Origin: Mycobacterium sp. OAS707
GTDB taxonomy: Bacteria; Actinomycetota; Actinomycetes; Mycobacteriales; Mycobacteriaceae
Direction of reading: 5' to 3'
NCBI RefSeq assembly: GCF_014873705.1
Contig: NZ_JADBDS010000003.1
Span: forward strand, 806,001-870,000
Length of the DNA: 64,000 nucleotides
Part shown: positions 46,394-53,585 of the stretch, one piece after another
Numbering within the stretch: the first letter of the stretch is position 1
Layout of the letters: each line of letters opens with the position of its first letter
The notes under the pieces: model-generated
The model's input: only the letters and a program-made list of their open reading frames with translations
Databases searched by the model: none
Told to the model about the DNA's origin: nothing
Program-made: the position numbers and the translations under genes

Positions 46394-47425
46394 CTATGCT
46401 GCCGGGTCCTGGCCTTCGGACTCAACTGCAACGGCCGGGGCCTCATCTTGCTGGGCTTTCTGGTCATCCCGGACGACCACCCAACGCTTCGTCGGTCGTG
46501 CCACCGGCTGGCGTTCGAAGCCGAGGAACACCTTCATGACCAGCAGCAGCGCCGCCATCGTCAGCAGGTAGGCGACGATCGTGGTCACCGTGTTGTCCGC
46601 GATGCCCTGCGCATCCTGGGTGAAGCTGGTCGCGATCGAGAAGATCGACACCACGTAGCTGAAGACCCAGACGATCCACCACACCACGATCGGCCGGCGC
46701 AGCCAATTCAACCGCTCTTCGACACCGGCCAGCTCGAGCACGAACACCGGCGCCCAGAACAGATTCACAAGCGGCACAAGGCAACCCAGACGCAGCGCCG
46801 TCGCGGAGCGGGGGTCGTCGCGGCGGTGATGCGCGTAGGCCGCGGCCCGCCGCGCGATCAGCCAGTTGGTCAACACCACCAGGCTCGCGACGAACATGAA
46901 CAGTGCGATCACGCTGACGAGCACGCCCGCCCAGGTGGCGGCGAACGCCACGACCTTGTTCAACAACATCGACCGGTTCACGATGAGCAGCACGTAACGC
47001 ACGACGTGAACGAACGCGGCGAGACCCAGCATCACGATGGTCGCGACGAGCACGCCACGCACCATTGCGAGCGAGGGTCCGTTGCGCGGGGCGGCGGCAG
47101 CCTGTACGTCCGACGTCTCGAAGCGGTCGACCAGACCCCACCGAGGGATGGCGCCGTAGCGAGGGGTGGGCCCGAGAGCGCGCGTTCGACGGCGAGGCGG
47201 TGGCGCCGTGCCAGGTCGCACCGCGATCCAACGGTATCCGGGCGGCAGTGGCCGACCTGGCGGCGTGCGATCGCTCTGCCCCAGCGGCGAGGCCGTCGGC
47301 CGCCACTCGGAACCAGGCGGCGGACCCGACGGTGCATGCAGCGTCCCGTGACACCGCGGGCACCACACCCGCCTGCGGTCGCGCACGTTCCACCGCGTCC
47401 CGCACTGCGAACACACCTGGATCAC
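46394..47425 (-). CDS. DUF4328-type membrane protein with zinc ribbon
   Basis: A 343-residue protein matching Rv3843c. The N terminus is a zinc ribbon (CSQCGTRW...WCPRCHG), then a Pro-rich linker and about five membrane helices, including the family block LNWLRRPIVVWWIVWVFSYV. It ends four bases before the glpQ1 start, so the two form an operon. Function unknown. Confidence 0.8.
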   Translation of the reverse strand: MIQVCSQCGTRWNVRDRRRVWCPRCHGTLHAPSGPPPGSEWRPTASPLGQSDRTPPGRPLPPGYRWIAVRPGTAPPPRRRTRALGPTPRYGAIPRWGLVDRFETSDVQAAAAPRNGPSLAMVRGVLVATIVMLGLAAFVHVVRYVLLIVNRSMLLNKVVAFAATWAGVLVSVIALFMFVASLVVLTNWLIARRAAAYAHHRRDDPRSATALRLGCLVPLVNLFWAPVFVLELAGVEERLNWLRRPIVVWWIVWVFSYVVSIFSIATSFTQDAQGIADNTVTTIVAYLLTMAALLLVMKVFLGFERQPVARPTKRWVVVRDDQKAQQDEAPAVAVESEGQDPAA

Positions 47426-47448
47426 GCGACCAGCCTAGCGACGCCGGC

Positions 47449-47790
47449 TCAGATGACGCCCGCACCGCCGTCGTCGGTGATCACGGGTCGGCCGGCGGCG
47501 GCCCAGGCCAACATGCCACCCGAGACGTTCACCGGGGCGTAGCCGTTTCCGGCCAGGTACTGGGCGACGCGTTGGGATCGGCCGCCGGCCTGGCACACCA
47601 CGAACAGCTTCGCGTCGGTGTCGATCTCACCGAGGCGCGACGGCACCTGGCCCATCGGGATGTGCTGGGCGCCGGGTGCGTGCCCCCGCTGCCATTCGTC
47701 GTCCTCACGCACGTCGAGCAAGACCACGGGCCCGTCGAACGTCGAGGGAACATCGGCGATCGACGCTTGCGTGACCTCGACTTCGTCCAT
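47449..47790 (-). CDS. Single-domain rhodanese
   Basis: A 113-residue sulfurtransferase-fold protein. The core LLDVREDDEWQRGHAPGAQHIP and the active-site loop VVCQAGGRS with the catalytic Cys are intact, so it should carry persulfide sulfur. It ends 24 bases before the zinc-ribbon membrane gene. ATG 47790 begins directly before the domain; the longer upstream open frame is not supported. Confidence 0.9.
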   Translation of the reverse strand: MDEVEVTQASIADVPSTFDGPVVLLDVREDDEWQRGHAPGAQHIPMGQVPSRLGEIDTDAKLFVVCQAGGRSQRVAQYLAGNGYAPVNVSGGMLAWAAAGRPVITDDGGAGVI

Positions 47791-48283
47791 ACCGCCAATG
47801 CTGACACGACACCGGCTCGTGGCTCTACCGCCGCAGGGCTGACCGACGCGTCGATTCAACGTCAGCAATTGCCGACTATCCACAATTTCCACAAGTTCAT
47901 CCACAGGGCTTCAACGGGCGAAACCCCGTTTGAGCCGCTCAATCTGTGCGCTTGCTGGGAGTTATTGTGGATAACCCTGCGGGGCGACACGCCGCCGATC
48001 AACAGGGTCGCGGGTGCCCGAGCGAAATGGATTGCCCCACTAAGTTTCCGATGGCAAGCATTGGTCTGCACCCAGCCGTGTCGGCCATTCGGGCGACAGT
48101 CGGCTACGCCGCCCGACAGCTTCGATGACGTGATGCGGAGTTTGCTAGGACGCGCATGACCACCCTTGGGCGAACTTGCCGCGCTGGTTTTATCCACAGC
48201 GCCGGGCACGGCCGCCCCCTCCGCGCCCGACGGGCCGCGGCTTGCGATGCGGAGCCGATTTTTCACGGCCGAACAACAGGGGT
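47791..48283. other. Apparently non-coding interval with a DnaA-box cluster
   Basis: Nearly 500 bp with no convincing gene on either strand. Five DnaA-box-like 9-mers lie in it: 47876 (CTATCCACA), 47885 (ATTTCCACA), 47897 (TCATCCACA), 47966 on the minus strand (TTATCCACA, perfect) and 48190 (TTATCCACA, perfect). A near-perfect 12-bp hairpin (GGCTTCAACGGG with CCCGTTTGAGCC) spans 47907-47936 between them. The spacing of the first three boxes is 9-12 bases. The known mycobacterial oriC lies between dnaA and dnaN, not here, so this would be an extra DnaA-binding locus, whether titration or regulatory. Confidence 0.6.
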
Positions 48284-48324
48284 TATGATCGGCGTCACAC
48301 GCGCTGTTTGTGACAGATCTCACT
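48284..48324 (+). promoter_or_regulatory. Candidate promoter and CRP-type site
   Basis: A -10 hexamer TATGAT at 48284-48289 is followed by TGTGACAGATCTCACT at 48309-48324, which matches the mycobacterial CRP consensus TGTGA-N6-TCACA at nine of ten fixed positions. The site would lie just downstream of the transcription start, a position that fits repression. No clear -35 was seen. Confidence 0.5.
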
Positions 48325-48362
48325 GGGGGAGGGCCATAGATCGTGCAGGTAGGGAGGGTTTG

Positions 48363-48521
48363 ATGGCGTCACATCCGATGGGTCCGGGTTCAGCTGTACC
48401 GCCGTCTGAATGGCACACGTCGTCGAATGTCTATACGCGCGGCCAGATGATGGCCTGTCTGCGCGCCGGCGTCATCGCGCTGATTCTGCTGGGCGTTCTC
48501 GCGCTCATCGTCCTGTTCTGA
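48363..48521 (+). CDS. Small single-helix membrane protein
   Basis: A 52-residue protein with a polar N terminus and one C-terminal helix (ACLRAGVIALILLGVLALIVLF). It is supported by a strong ribosome-binding site (GGGAGGG, four to five bases before ATG 48363), an upstream promoter-like element and a terminator directly after the stop. Function unknown. Confidence 0.75.
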   Translation: MASHPMGPGSAVPPSEWHTSSNVYTRGQMMACLRAGVIALILLGVLALIVLF

Positions 48522-48535
48522 TCCGCAGCAAAAAG

Positions 48536-48567
48536 ATCCCCGGCTCAACATTGTGAGCCGGGGATTT
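48536..48567 (+). terminator. Intrinsic terminator, bidirectional
   Basis: A perfect 12-bp stem (ATCCCCGGCTCA with TGAGCCGGGGAT) around a 6-base loop is followed by TTTCCT on the plus strand and by CTTTTTG-like sequence on the minus strand (AAAAG before the stem). It can serve both the small membrane gene and the convergent sodN. Confidence 0.9.
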
Positions 48568-48590
48568 CCTGTACGGACGGGTGAGCGTTC

Positions 48591-49013
48591 TCAGGCGGGC
48601 GGGTAAACGCCCATGCCCTTGGCCTTCTCGGTCTGCCAGAAGATGTCAGCGATCTCGTCGATCGTCTTGAGCAGCTTCTCGGCGACGGCGACGTCGAGCG
48701 ACTTCTTGACGTCACCTGCCCCGTGCACGCCGTCCCAGAACAGCTGGTGCAGATTCGGGAACTGCTCGAAGTGCTCCTTGGTGAAGAAGTCGGCCCACAG
48801 CACCATCAGGTGATGCTTGACCTCCTCGGCGCGCTGCTCCTTGATGAGAATTGCGCGGGTCTTGAAGTGCTCGTCATCGGAGTCCGCGTACTTCTGAAGG
48901 ATTTTCAGGCAGGAGAGCGCTTCGATCTTGGCCTGGGCGGGGTCATAGACGCCGCAGTACAGATCGCAGTGGGCGTGGGCGGGGGTGGCGTTGGCGAAAA
49001 GTCGATGCAGCAT
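48591..49013 (-). CDS. sodN: Nickel superoxide dismutase, with Tyr in the nickel hook
   Basis: A 140-residue Ni-SOD precursor that dismutates superoxide in the cytoplasm. A 14-residue leader (MLHRLFANATPAHA) precedes the mature N terminus HCDLYCGVYDPAQA; after removal, His1, Cys2 and Cys6 bind nickel. Streptomyces enzymes read HCDLPCGVY, so position 5 is Tyr instead of Pro here (codon TAC, read directly). Cys2, Cys6, His1 and Tyr9 are intact. The helical-bundle part (RTRAILIKEQRAEEVKHHL, LHQLFW) matches the family. The sodX protease is divergent, with about 23 bases between the start codons. Confidence 0.95.
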   Translation of the reverse strand: MLHRLFANATPAHAHCDLYCGVYDPAQAKIEALSCLKILQKYADSDDEHFKTRAILIKEQRAEEVKHHLMVLWADFFTKEHFEQFPNLHQLFWDGVHGAGDVKKSLDVAVAEKLLKTIDEIADIFWQTEKAKGMGVYPPA

Positions 49014-49036
49014 GTTCCTAAACCTACCCTTTGGGG

Positions 49037-49369
49037 GTGGACGGAAACCATCCGCGGCGACGGTGGCCGCTACGCCGTTTCGCCGTCGTCGAGGACTCGA
49101 TGCGTCCCACCCTCAATCCAGGTGACGGGCTGCTGGCGGTCAGCGGCGGCGCTCCCCGGCGAGGCCAGCTTCGCGTGTTTGCCGACCCCACTTCGCCGTC
49201 GCGATGGCTCGTCAAACGCGTCGGAAATGTGCGAGGGCGCGGCCGCAGCGCGACATTTGAAGCCGTTTCGGACAATCCGCGCGCGGTAGGGGTCGTCGAC
49301 TCGCGGCAGTTCGGTTGGGTGCCCGCGGCAGGCTCTTACCGCGTGCTGTGGACGGTCCGTGCGCGTTGA
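49037..49369 (+). CDS. sodX: Ni-SOD maturation protease SodX
   Basis: A roughly 110-residue S24/S26-type peptidase that removes the SodN leader. The serine motif is EDSMRPTLNPGD and the lysine block SRWLVKRVGNVRG, as in signal-peptidase-like enzymes, followed by the short C-terminal strand region. No membrane helix is seen, which fits a cytoplasmic role. GTG 49037 is the assumed start; TTG 49031 is also in frame, and no ribosome-binding site is seen, so a leaderless mRNA is possible. Confidence 0.88.
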   Translation: MDGNHPRRRWPLRRFAVVEDSMRPTLNPGDGLLAVSGGAPRRGQLRVFADPTSPSRWLVKRVGNVRGRGRSATFEAVSDNPRAVGVVDSRQFGWVPAAGSYRVLWTVRAR

Positions 49370-49476
49370 GTGTTGTGCGTGTCCACTTGCTAGCAGGTTT
49401 GACCTGCCGCATTCTGGTCAAATCGACCCAAAGGCGTGTCGCGGAGGAATCCGAACACCGATGGCGCGGAGGCGAG

Positions 49477-50010
49477 ATGGAAATGGGGTCTGGCCGGGCG
49501 ATAGAGATCGCCCCTTTCCATTCGCATGGGTCTCTCAAGGGGTTTGTGGTGTCCGGTCGGTGGCCGGAGTCCACAAAGGAGTGGGCACAGCTACTCATCG
49601 TCGCCGTGCGCGTCGCGTCGCTGCCCGGATTGCTCTCAACCACAACGATTTTCGGCGCCCGTGAAGAGCTACCGGACGCGCCCGTCCCCGGCACCGTCGG
49701 ACTGGTCGTGGCCGAAGGCACGGTGGTCGGTGAATCCGCAGTTCCCCCAGGGCATTTCGCCGAACACCAGCCACCCGCGCTACTCATGCTGCACCCACCC
49801 TCGGAGACCATGCCGTCGCTGCCGGAGTGCAACGGCGCCGCGTCGGGTTGCGTGCTGCTACCGGGGCTCCCCTATCTCGGTCTCGAGCATCGCGCAGCGT
49901 GGGTCGAAGCGGAAGCCGACGGCACAGTGACGTCGATGGTGAGCCGGGTCGGTGTGGATCCCATCAGCCATCCCGACACCGCCATCTTGGCGATGCTGCT
50001 TGCGGCATAA
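49477..50010 (+). CDS. Conserved hypothetical protein (Rv3847 type)
   Basis: A 177-residue soluble protein whose length and place before espR match Rv3847. No known domain was recognised. Visible features are an N-terminal AIEIAPFHSHGSLKGFVVSGRWP segment, a central Pro-rich loop and two cysteines (ECNGAASGC). ATG 49477 has GGAGG four bases upstream. The 107 bases before it are non-coding. Confidence 0.75.
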   Translation: MEMGSGRAIEIAPFHSHGSLKGFVVSGRWPESTKEWAQLLIVAVRVASLPGLLSTTTIFGAREELPDAPVPGTVGLVVAEGTVVGESAVPPGHFAEHQPPALLMLHPPSETMPSLPECNGAASGCVLLPGLPYLGLEHRAAWVEAEADGTVTSMVSRVGVDPISHPDTAILAMLLAA

Positions 50011-50112
50011 GGTTTTTCGAACCATTTGATTCGTCGCCCTGAACGCTCGATTCGGGCACCCGAAACTCGCTTGCCGAGTGGCGCGGCCCCGAAACCGCCG
50101 CTATCGTCGACG

Positions 50113-50270
50113 GAGTCAGCGAAGGGGAGTAGCCCCCAATCGTCGAGTCGACATACTGGCGGCCGCGCACGTGAGGAGCAATAGTGCCGGAGCCCGGCCG
50201 ACGAACCGCATTGCGGTGGGCGAGACCTTCGACCGAAGTCTGACGGGTTGCGCGCAATCGACCCGTCGGC
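50113..50270 (+). ncRNA. yybP-ykoY manganese riboswitch
   Basis: The leader of the transporter gene carries the aptamer landmarks: GGGGAGTAG (50124-50132), GTCGACATACT (50147-50157, family GUCAACAUAC), and GAGACCTTCG (50222-50231). Outer helix P1 can form between CGAAGG (50120-50125) and CCTTCG (50226-50231). A downstream hairpin (GACGGGTTG with CGACCCGTC, 50242-50269) precedes the ribosome-binding site GAGAGG and may be the expression platform. The family senses Mn2+ and usually turns on Mn export. Confidence 0.85.
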
Positions 50271-50292
50271 GACGTGTCGAGAGGTCGTTCCC

Positions 50293-51030
50293 ATGCTCAC
50301 CGCCGCACTGGTCAGTCTCTCCGTGGTGTTCGTCGCCGAACTAGGCGACAAGTCGCAGTTGATGACCATGACCTACGCCCTGCGGCATCGGTGGTGGGTG
50401 GTGCTGTCCGGCGTCGGCATCGCGTCGTTCATGGTGCACGGCCTGTCGGTGACGGTCGGCCACTTCCTCGGTCTCACATTGCCCCAACGCCCGATAGCGT
50501 TCGCCGCCGCGATCGCCTTCTTGTTGTTCGCGGTGTGGACGTGGCGGGAGGGCCGCAGAGGCGGCGACGACGAGATCAAGGTCGCCGAACCGCGGCATGT
50601 GCTACTGGCCGTCATCTCCTCGTTCGTTCTCGCCGAACTCGGCGACAAGACGATGTTGGCCACCGTCGCCTTGGCCAGTGATCACAACTGGGCAGGCGTC
50701 TGGATCGGCGCGACCGTGGGCATGGTGCTCGCCGACGGCGTGGCCATCGCGGTGGGCACGCTGCTGCACAAGCGATTGCCCGAACGGTTCCTACACGGTT
50801 TGGCCAGCGTGCTGTTTGCCCTCTTCGGAATCTGGATACTGCTCGACACGGCGATCGGTCTGCGCTGGATGGCGATCTCGGCTACCGCGACGATCGCCGT
50901 GGCTGCGGCGATGGGGGCCGCGGTGACCCTGGTCCGCAGCCGACGCGAGCATTCTCCTGCGCTGTTGCCACTCGAACCGTCGCGCGATCCCGAAGACCCT
51001 CCTGCTGGCTACTGTCGGTCAATCGACTGA
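50293..51030 (+). CDS. UPF0016/GDT1-type manganese transporter
   Basis: A 245-residue membrane protein with two copies of the family signature, FVAELGDKSQLMTM and VLAELGDKTMLATV, each in a three-helix half. Members (MneA, GDT1, TMEM165) export Mn2+ or move Ca2+/Mn2+. ATG 50293 has GAGAGG eight bases upstream. The Mn2+ riboswitch in its leader strengthens the assignment as a Mn2+ exporter. A charged loop (WREGRRGGDDEIK) joins the two halves. Confidence 0.9.
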   Translation: MLTAALVSLSVVFVAELGDKSQLMTMTYALRHRWWVVLSGVGIASFMVHGLSVTVGHFLGLTLPQRPIAFAAAIAFLLFAVWTWREGRRGGDDEIKVAEPRHVLLAVISSFVLAELGDKTMLATVALASDHNWAGVWIGATVGMVLADGVAIAVGTLLHKRLPERFLHGLASVLFALFGIWILLDTAIGLRWMAISATATIAVAAAMGAAVTLVRSRREHSPALLPLEPSRDPEDPPAGYCRSID

Positions 51031-51435
51031 CCAGGTTCTGACGGTCTGCTCGCTATCGGGCGTCAACTGCCGAGGAGCATGACGGCCGGTGTCCATACCA
51101 CCCACTTGCGTGCGCAACTAGCAAACACCGGTTTCCGCTTCCTTTCGCGCATGCGGAGTTGCCCGTGGTGAACTTCAGCATTCCTGTGACGGGTTGTGCG
51201 CAACTTCTGCAAAAGTCATCGCCAGGCAGCCGTTATTATTTGCTTCGCCGCACCGTAAGATGACGGTGCCGGCACACACCGACGGCGCCGTTAAGACCTG
51301 TAGCGGCCTCACGAAACAAAAGGCGGGTTAACTTTTCCGCGGTTTGCACTTGGTTGTTGGCACAACTCTCGCTACGATGATCAGCAAATACGCCGCCCCA
51401 GAAACCCGCTCGTCCAGCAAGTGGAGGTCAATTCG
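51031..51435 (+). promoter_or_regulatory. Long espR leader with promoter and EspR-type motifs
   Basis: A 405-bp gene-free region. A SigA-like promoter fits TTGGTT (51350-51355), 17 bp, TACGAT (51373-51378). TTTGC cores occur five times in about 270 bp: 51121-51125 (minus), 51209-51213 (minus), 51239-51243, 51343-51347 and 51384-51388 (minus). The first and last extend to TTTGCTA and TTTGCTG, full matches to the reported EspR motif TTTGC[TC][GA]. A palindrome TTGCGTGCGCAA lies at 51106-51117. GGAGG precedes ATG 51436 by eight bases. Confidence 0.6.
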
Positions 51436-51834
51436 ATGAGCAAGACGTTCGCCGCCCGGCTAAACCGCCTGTTCGACACGGTTTACCCGCCCGGTCGTGG
51501 CCCGCATACGTCCGCTGAAGTCATCGCAGCGCTCAAGGCAGAGGGCGTCACGATGTCGGCTCCGTACCTGTCGCAGCTCCGCTCAGGCAACCGCACCAAC
51601 CCCTCGGCGGCCACCATGGCAGCCCTTGCCAACTTCTTCCGCATCAAGCCGGCTTACTTCACCGACGACGAGTACTACGAGAAGCTCGACAAGGAATTGA
51701 CCTGGCTGGCGAATATGCGCGACGAGGGTGTTCGCCGTATTGCGGCACGCACCGTCGGTCTGTCCGTTGAGGCCCAGCAGGACATTGTTCAGAAGGTCGA
51801 CGAGCTGCGTCGCCGGGAGCACCTGGACGATTAG
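51436..51834 (+). CDS. espR: Nucleoid-associated regulator EspR
   Basis: A 132-residue DNA-binding protein, the same length as M. tuberculosis EspR. A long N-terminal arm (MSKTFAARLNRLFDTVYPPGR) is followed by a helix-turn-helix (APYLSQLRSGNRTNPSAATM) and a C-terminal dimerisation helix. EspR acts as a nucleoid-associated protein and activates the espACD virulence locus in M. tuberculosis; in this organism its targets are unknown. It converges on the membrane protein and ImmA-type gene pair. Confidence 0.94.
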   Translation: MSKTFAARLNRLFDTVYPPGRGPHTSAEVIAALKAEGVTMSAPYLSQLRSGNRTNPSAATMAALANFFRIKPAYFTDDEYYEKLDKELTWLANMRDEGVRRIAARTVGLSVEAQQDIVQKVDELRRREHLDD

Positions 51835-51885
51835 CTTGCCGCTCGCCGCAACGCGGCGTCCGGCGAATTTGGGCAATTCGGTCTG

Positions 51886-53037
51886 TCAGGCCGACCCAGT
51901 CTTGGAGATTGCCAGTTGGCGATACTGCTGTGCGATCTCGAGGATCCATTCGCGATCAGAAAATGACGTGGGCTGGCGCAGCCAGCCAAGTCCAGGGAAG
52001 GTAGCGCCGGCATCGTCCGGCGCGTCTTCTCGGCCGTCGTAGATCCACTGCGCGATGCCGCGTGCCTGCTCCTCCGGCGGCACCCCCGGTGACTCGACTT
52101 CGGATACGTCGTCTTCCTCATCGAGCTCACGCGCAGGTGGCGTTCCGACGGGCCGCTTGCGCGCCGCGTCGGCCGAGGTGGCCTCGAGGAACAGCGCGTC
52201 CGAGATCAGCGACATCCGCTCGGCGACGCGAAACACCAGCGGTCCGCGGGGCCGGACACCGATGCCGATGTCCGGGTGGCGCCGACCGAGTTCGGTGAGC
52301 AGCGGTGAGATGGTGCGCAGCTCATAGCGGGCGCCGAACCAGTCCTCGACGCTCGGTAGCAGCGAGCCCGCCGCGACGACCAGCATCGCGCAGCCCAGTA
52401 GCGTGGCCGCCGCGCCGACGCCGAGTAGTTGGGTGCTGCCGGCGGCCCGCAGCAGGAAAAACGCGGACGCCAGCACGATGAGCACGATGCCGAGGGTGAA
52501 CACGAACAGTGCGCGCCCGCGTCTGCTGCGATTGGAGTGACGCATTCCCGCCCACGACACCAGGGTCAGCGCCAAGAACACATAGAGCAGGGGCAGCAAC
52601 CACGGCAACCTTCCGCCGCTGGAGGCCAGGTTCTGCTTGAGGTACTCCTCCGGCGCCATCTCCGATTGCTGGCCCGAAGCGAAGAAGATCACCAGACTCA
52701 ACAGCCCGATCACGCCGGCAACGCTGTACTGCGCAATAGCAATTTTTCGAATGGTCGCGGGTGACTTCTCCGACGCGACGGTCGTGATCATCACGCAACT
52801 GCCCGCGGCGCAGCCGATCAAGGCCAGCTGCGATAACCCCATCGCAAGGTTGTTCCAGCCCAGCGCCTCATCGATCAGCAGCGTCAGCGGCTGCCAATTC
52901 AGCGCCGCGACCACCCCGAGGCTGCCAAGCGCGAGGATCATCGCGGTACTGACGAGAGACTGCTTGTTGACCAGGGCCCAGCCAATCCGGAGGCCGGTCG
53001 CCAATCCGAGCAGACCGGCGATCACCCAGATGATCAA
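51886..53037 (-). CDS. MAB_1171c-type membrane protein
   Basis: A 383-residue protein with about seven helices in the first 230 residues, then a soluble tail of about 150 residues (VEDWFGARYELRTISPLLTEL). This layout, and its placement after an ImmA/IrrE peptidase gene, fits the actinobacterial family called MAB_1171c-type putative transporters. The ATG overlaps the peptidase stop (ATGA). Function unproven; it may anchor or gate a signal sensed by the peptidase. Confidence 0.75.
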   Translation of the reverse strand: MIIWVIAGLLGLATGLRIGWALVNKQSLVSTAMILALGSLGVVAALNWQPLTLLIDEALGWNNLAMGLSQLALIGCAAGSCVMITTVASEKSPATIRKIAIAQYSVAGVIGLLSLVIFFASGQQSEMAPEEYLKQNLASSGGRLPWLLPLLYVFLALTLVSWAGMRHSNRSRRGRALFVFTLGIVLIVLASAFFLLRAAGSTQLLGVGAAATLLGCAMLVVAAGSLLPSVEDWFGARYELRTISPLLTELGRRHPDIGIGVRPRGPLVFRVAERMSLISDALFLEATSADAARKRPVGTPPARELDEEDDVSEVESPGVPPEEQARGIAQWIYDGREDAPDDAGATFPGLGWLRQPTSFSDREWILEIAQQYRQLAISKTGSA

Positions 53038-53525
53038 CCAAATGCCTCTCCGAGCCGGACCTGAACTATCGAGGATCGATCCGACGGAAGCCGACCAAGG
53101 CGGTAGATGAGCAGTGCCGCGAAGTCCTCGGCCTCCTGCTCGGCGTCTTCACCCGCGGGACCCATGCAGCCGGTCCGCTGGTTGAGCATGTAGCCGATCA
53201 GGTCGGAACTGGCCATCTCGGTGTTCTCCCGGGCTGCCTGGACCACAGGGATGCCTTCGTGCCCGAGCACCAGGTGGCCGAGCTCGTGGGCCAACGTGCG
53301 GTCCCAGGCGGGGAGGCCCTTCTGGATCAGGAAGACGTCGCGGTCGGCGTACTGACGCCACTGCCCACACACTCCGGGTGGCAGATCGGCCATCTTCAGT
53401 TCAATGGGCCGGTCGCGGTCCTCGCTCACCGCATCGACAAGGCGGGGCAGTGACACTTCCCCGCGTCGTGGGGCGAGTTCGAGCACCGCGCTTACGGCAC
53501 GGGTGACGCGGCGGCTGGCAGGCAT
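53034..53525 (-). CDS. ImmA/IrrE-type metallopeptidase
   Basis: A 163-residue zinc peptidase with the motif LAHELGHLVLGHEG and the third acidic ligand region EDAEQEAEDFAALLIYR. The family cleaves XRE-type repressors (ImmA-ImmR, IrrE-DdrO). A -10-like CATAGT lies about 25-30 bases before ATG 53525 on the minus strand. It is co-translated with the membrane protein, and the nearest HTH protein is EspR, convergent about 1.2 kb away. Confidence 0.9.
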   Translation of the reverse strand: MPASRRVTRAVSAVLELAPRRGEVSLPRLVDAVSEDRDRPIELKMADLPPGVCGQWRQYADRDVFLIQKGLPAWDRTLAHELGHLVLGHEGIPVVQAARENTEMASSDLIGYMLNQRTGCMGPAGEDAEQEAEDFAALLIYRLGRLPSDRSSIVQVRLGEAFG

Positions 53526-53560
53526 ACAACCCCCTTCTCGACGAGTCCACTATGCGCTGT

Positions 53561-53580
53561 CCCGCCCCAAAAAGGCGGGC
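53561..53580 (-). terminator. Hairpin between exported protein and ImmA gene
   Basis: A 6-bp stem (CCCGCC with GGCGGG) around a T/A-rich loop sits just after the stop of the upstream minus-strand gene. Short, so a weak candidate. Confidence 0.4.
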
Positions 53581-53585
53581 AGTTG

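Noticed and set aside
47946..48128. A 60-codon plus-strand frame in the same interval
   Set aside because: Composition is not protein-like and there is no ribosome-binding site.
47862..48323. A 153-codon minus-strand frame across the DnaA-box interval
   Set aside because: No ribosome-binding site, no recognisable domain and unlike mycobacterial codon use; it also runs through the hairpin and the boxes.
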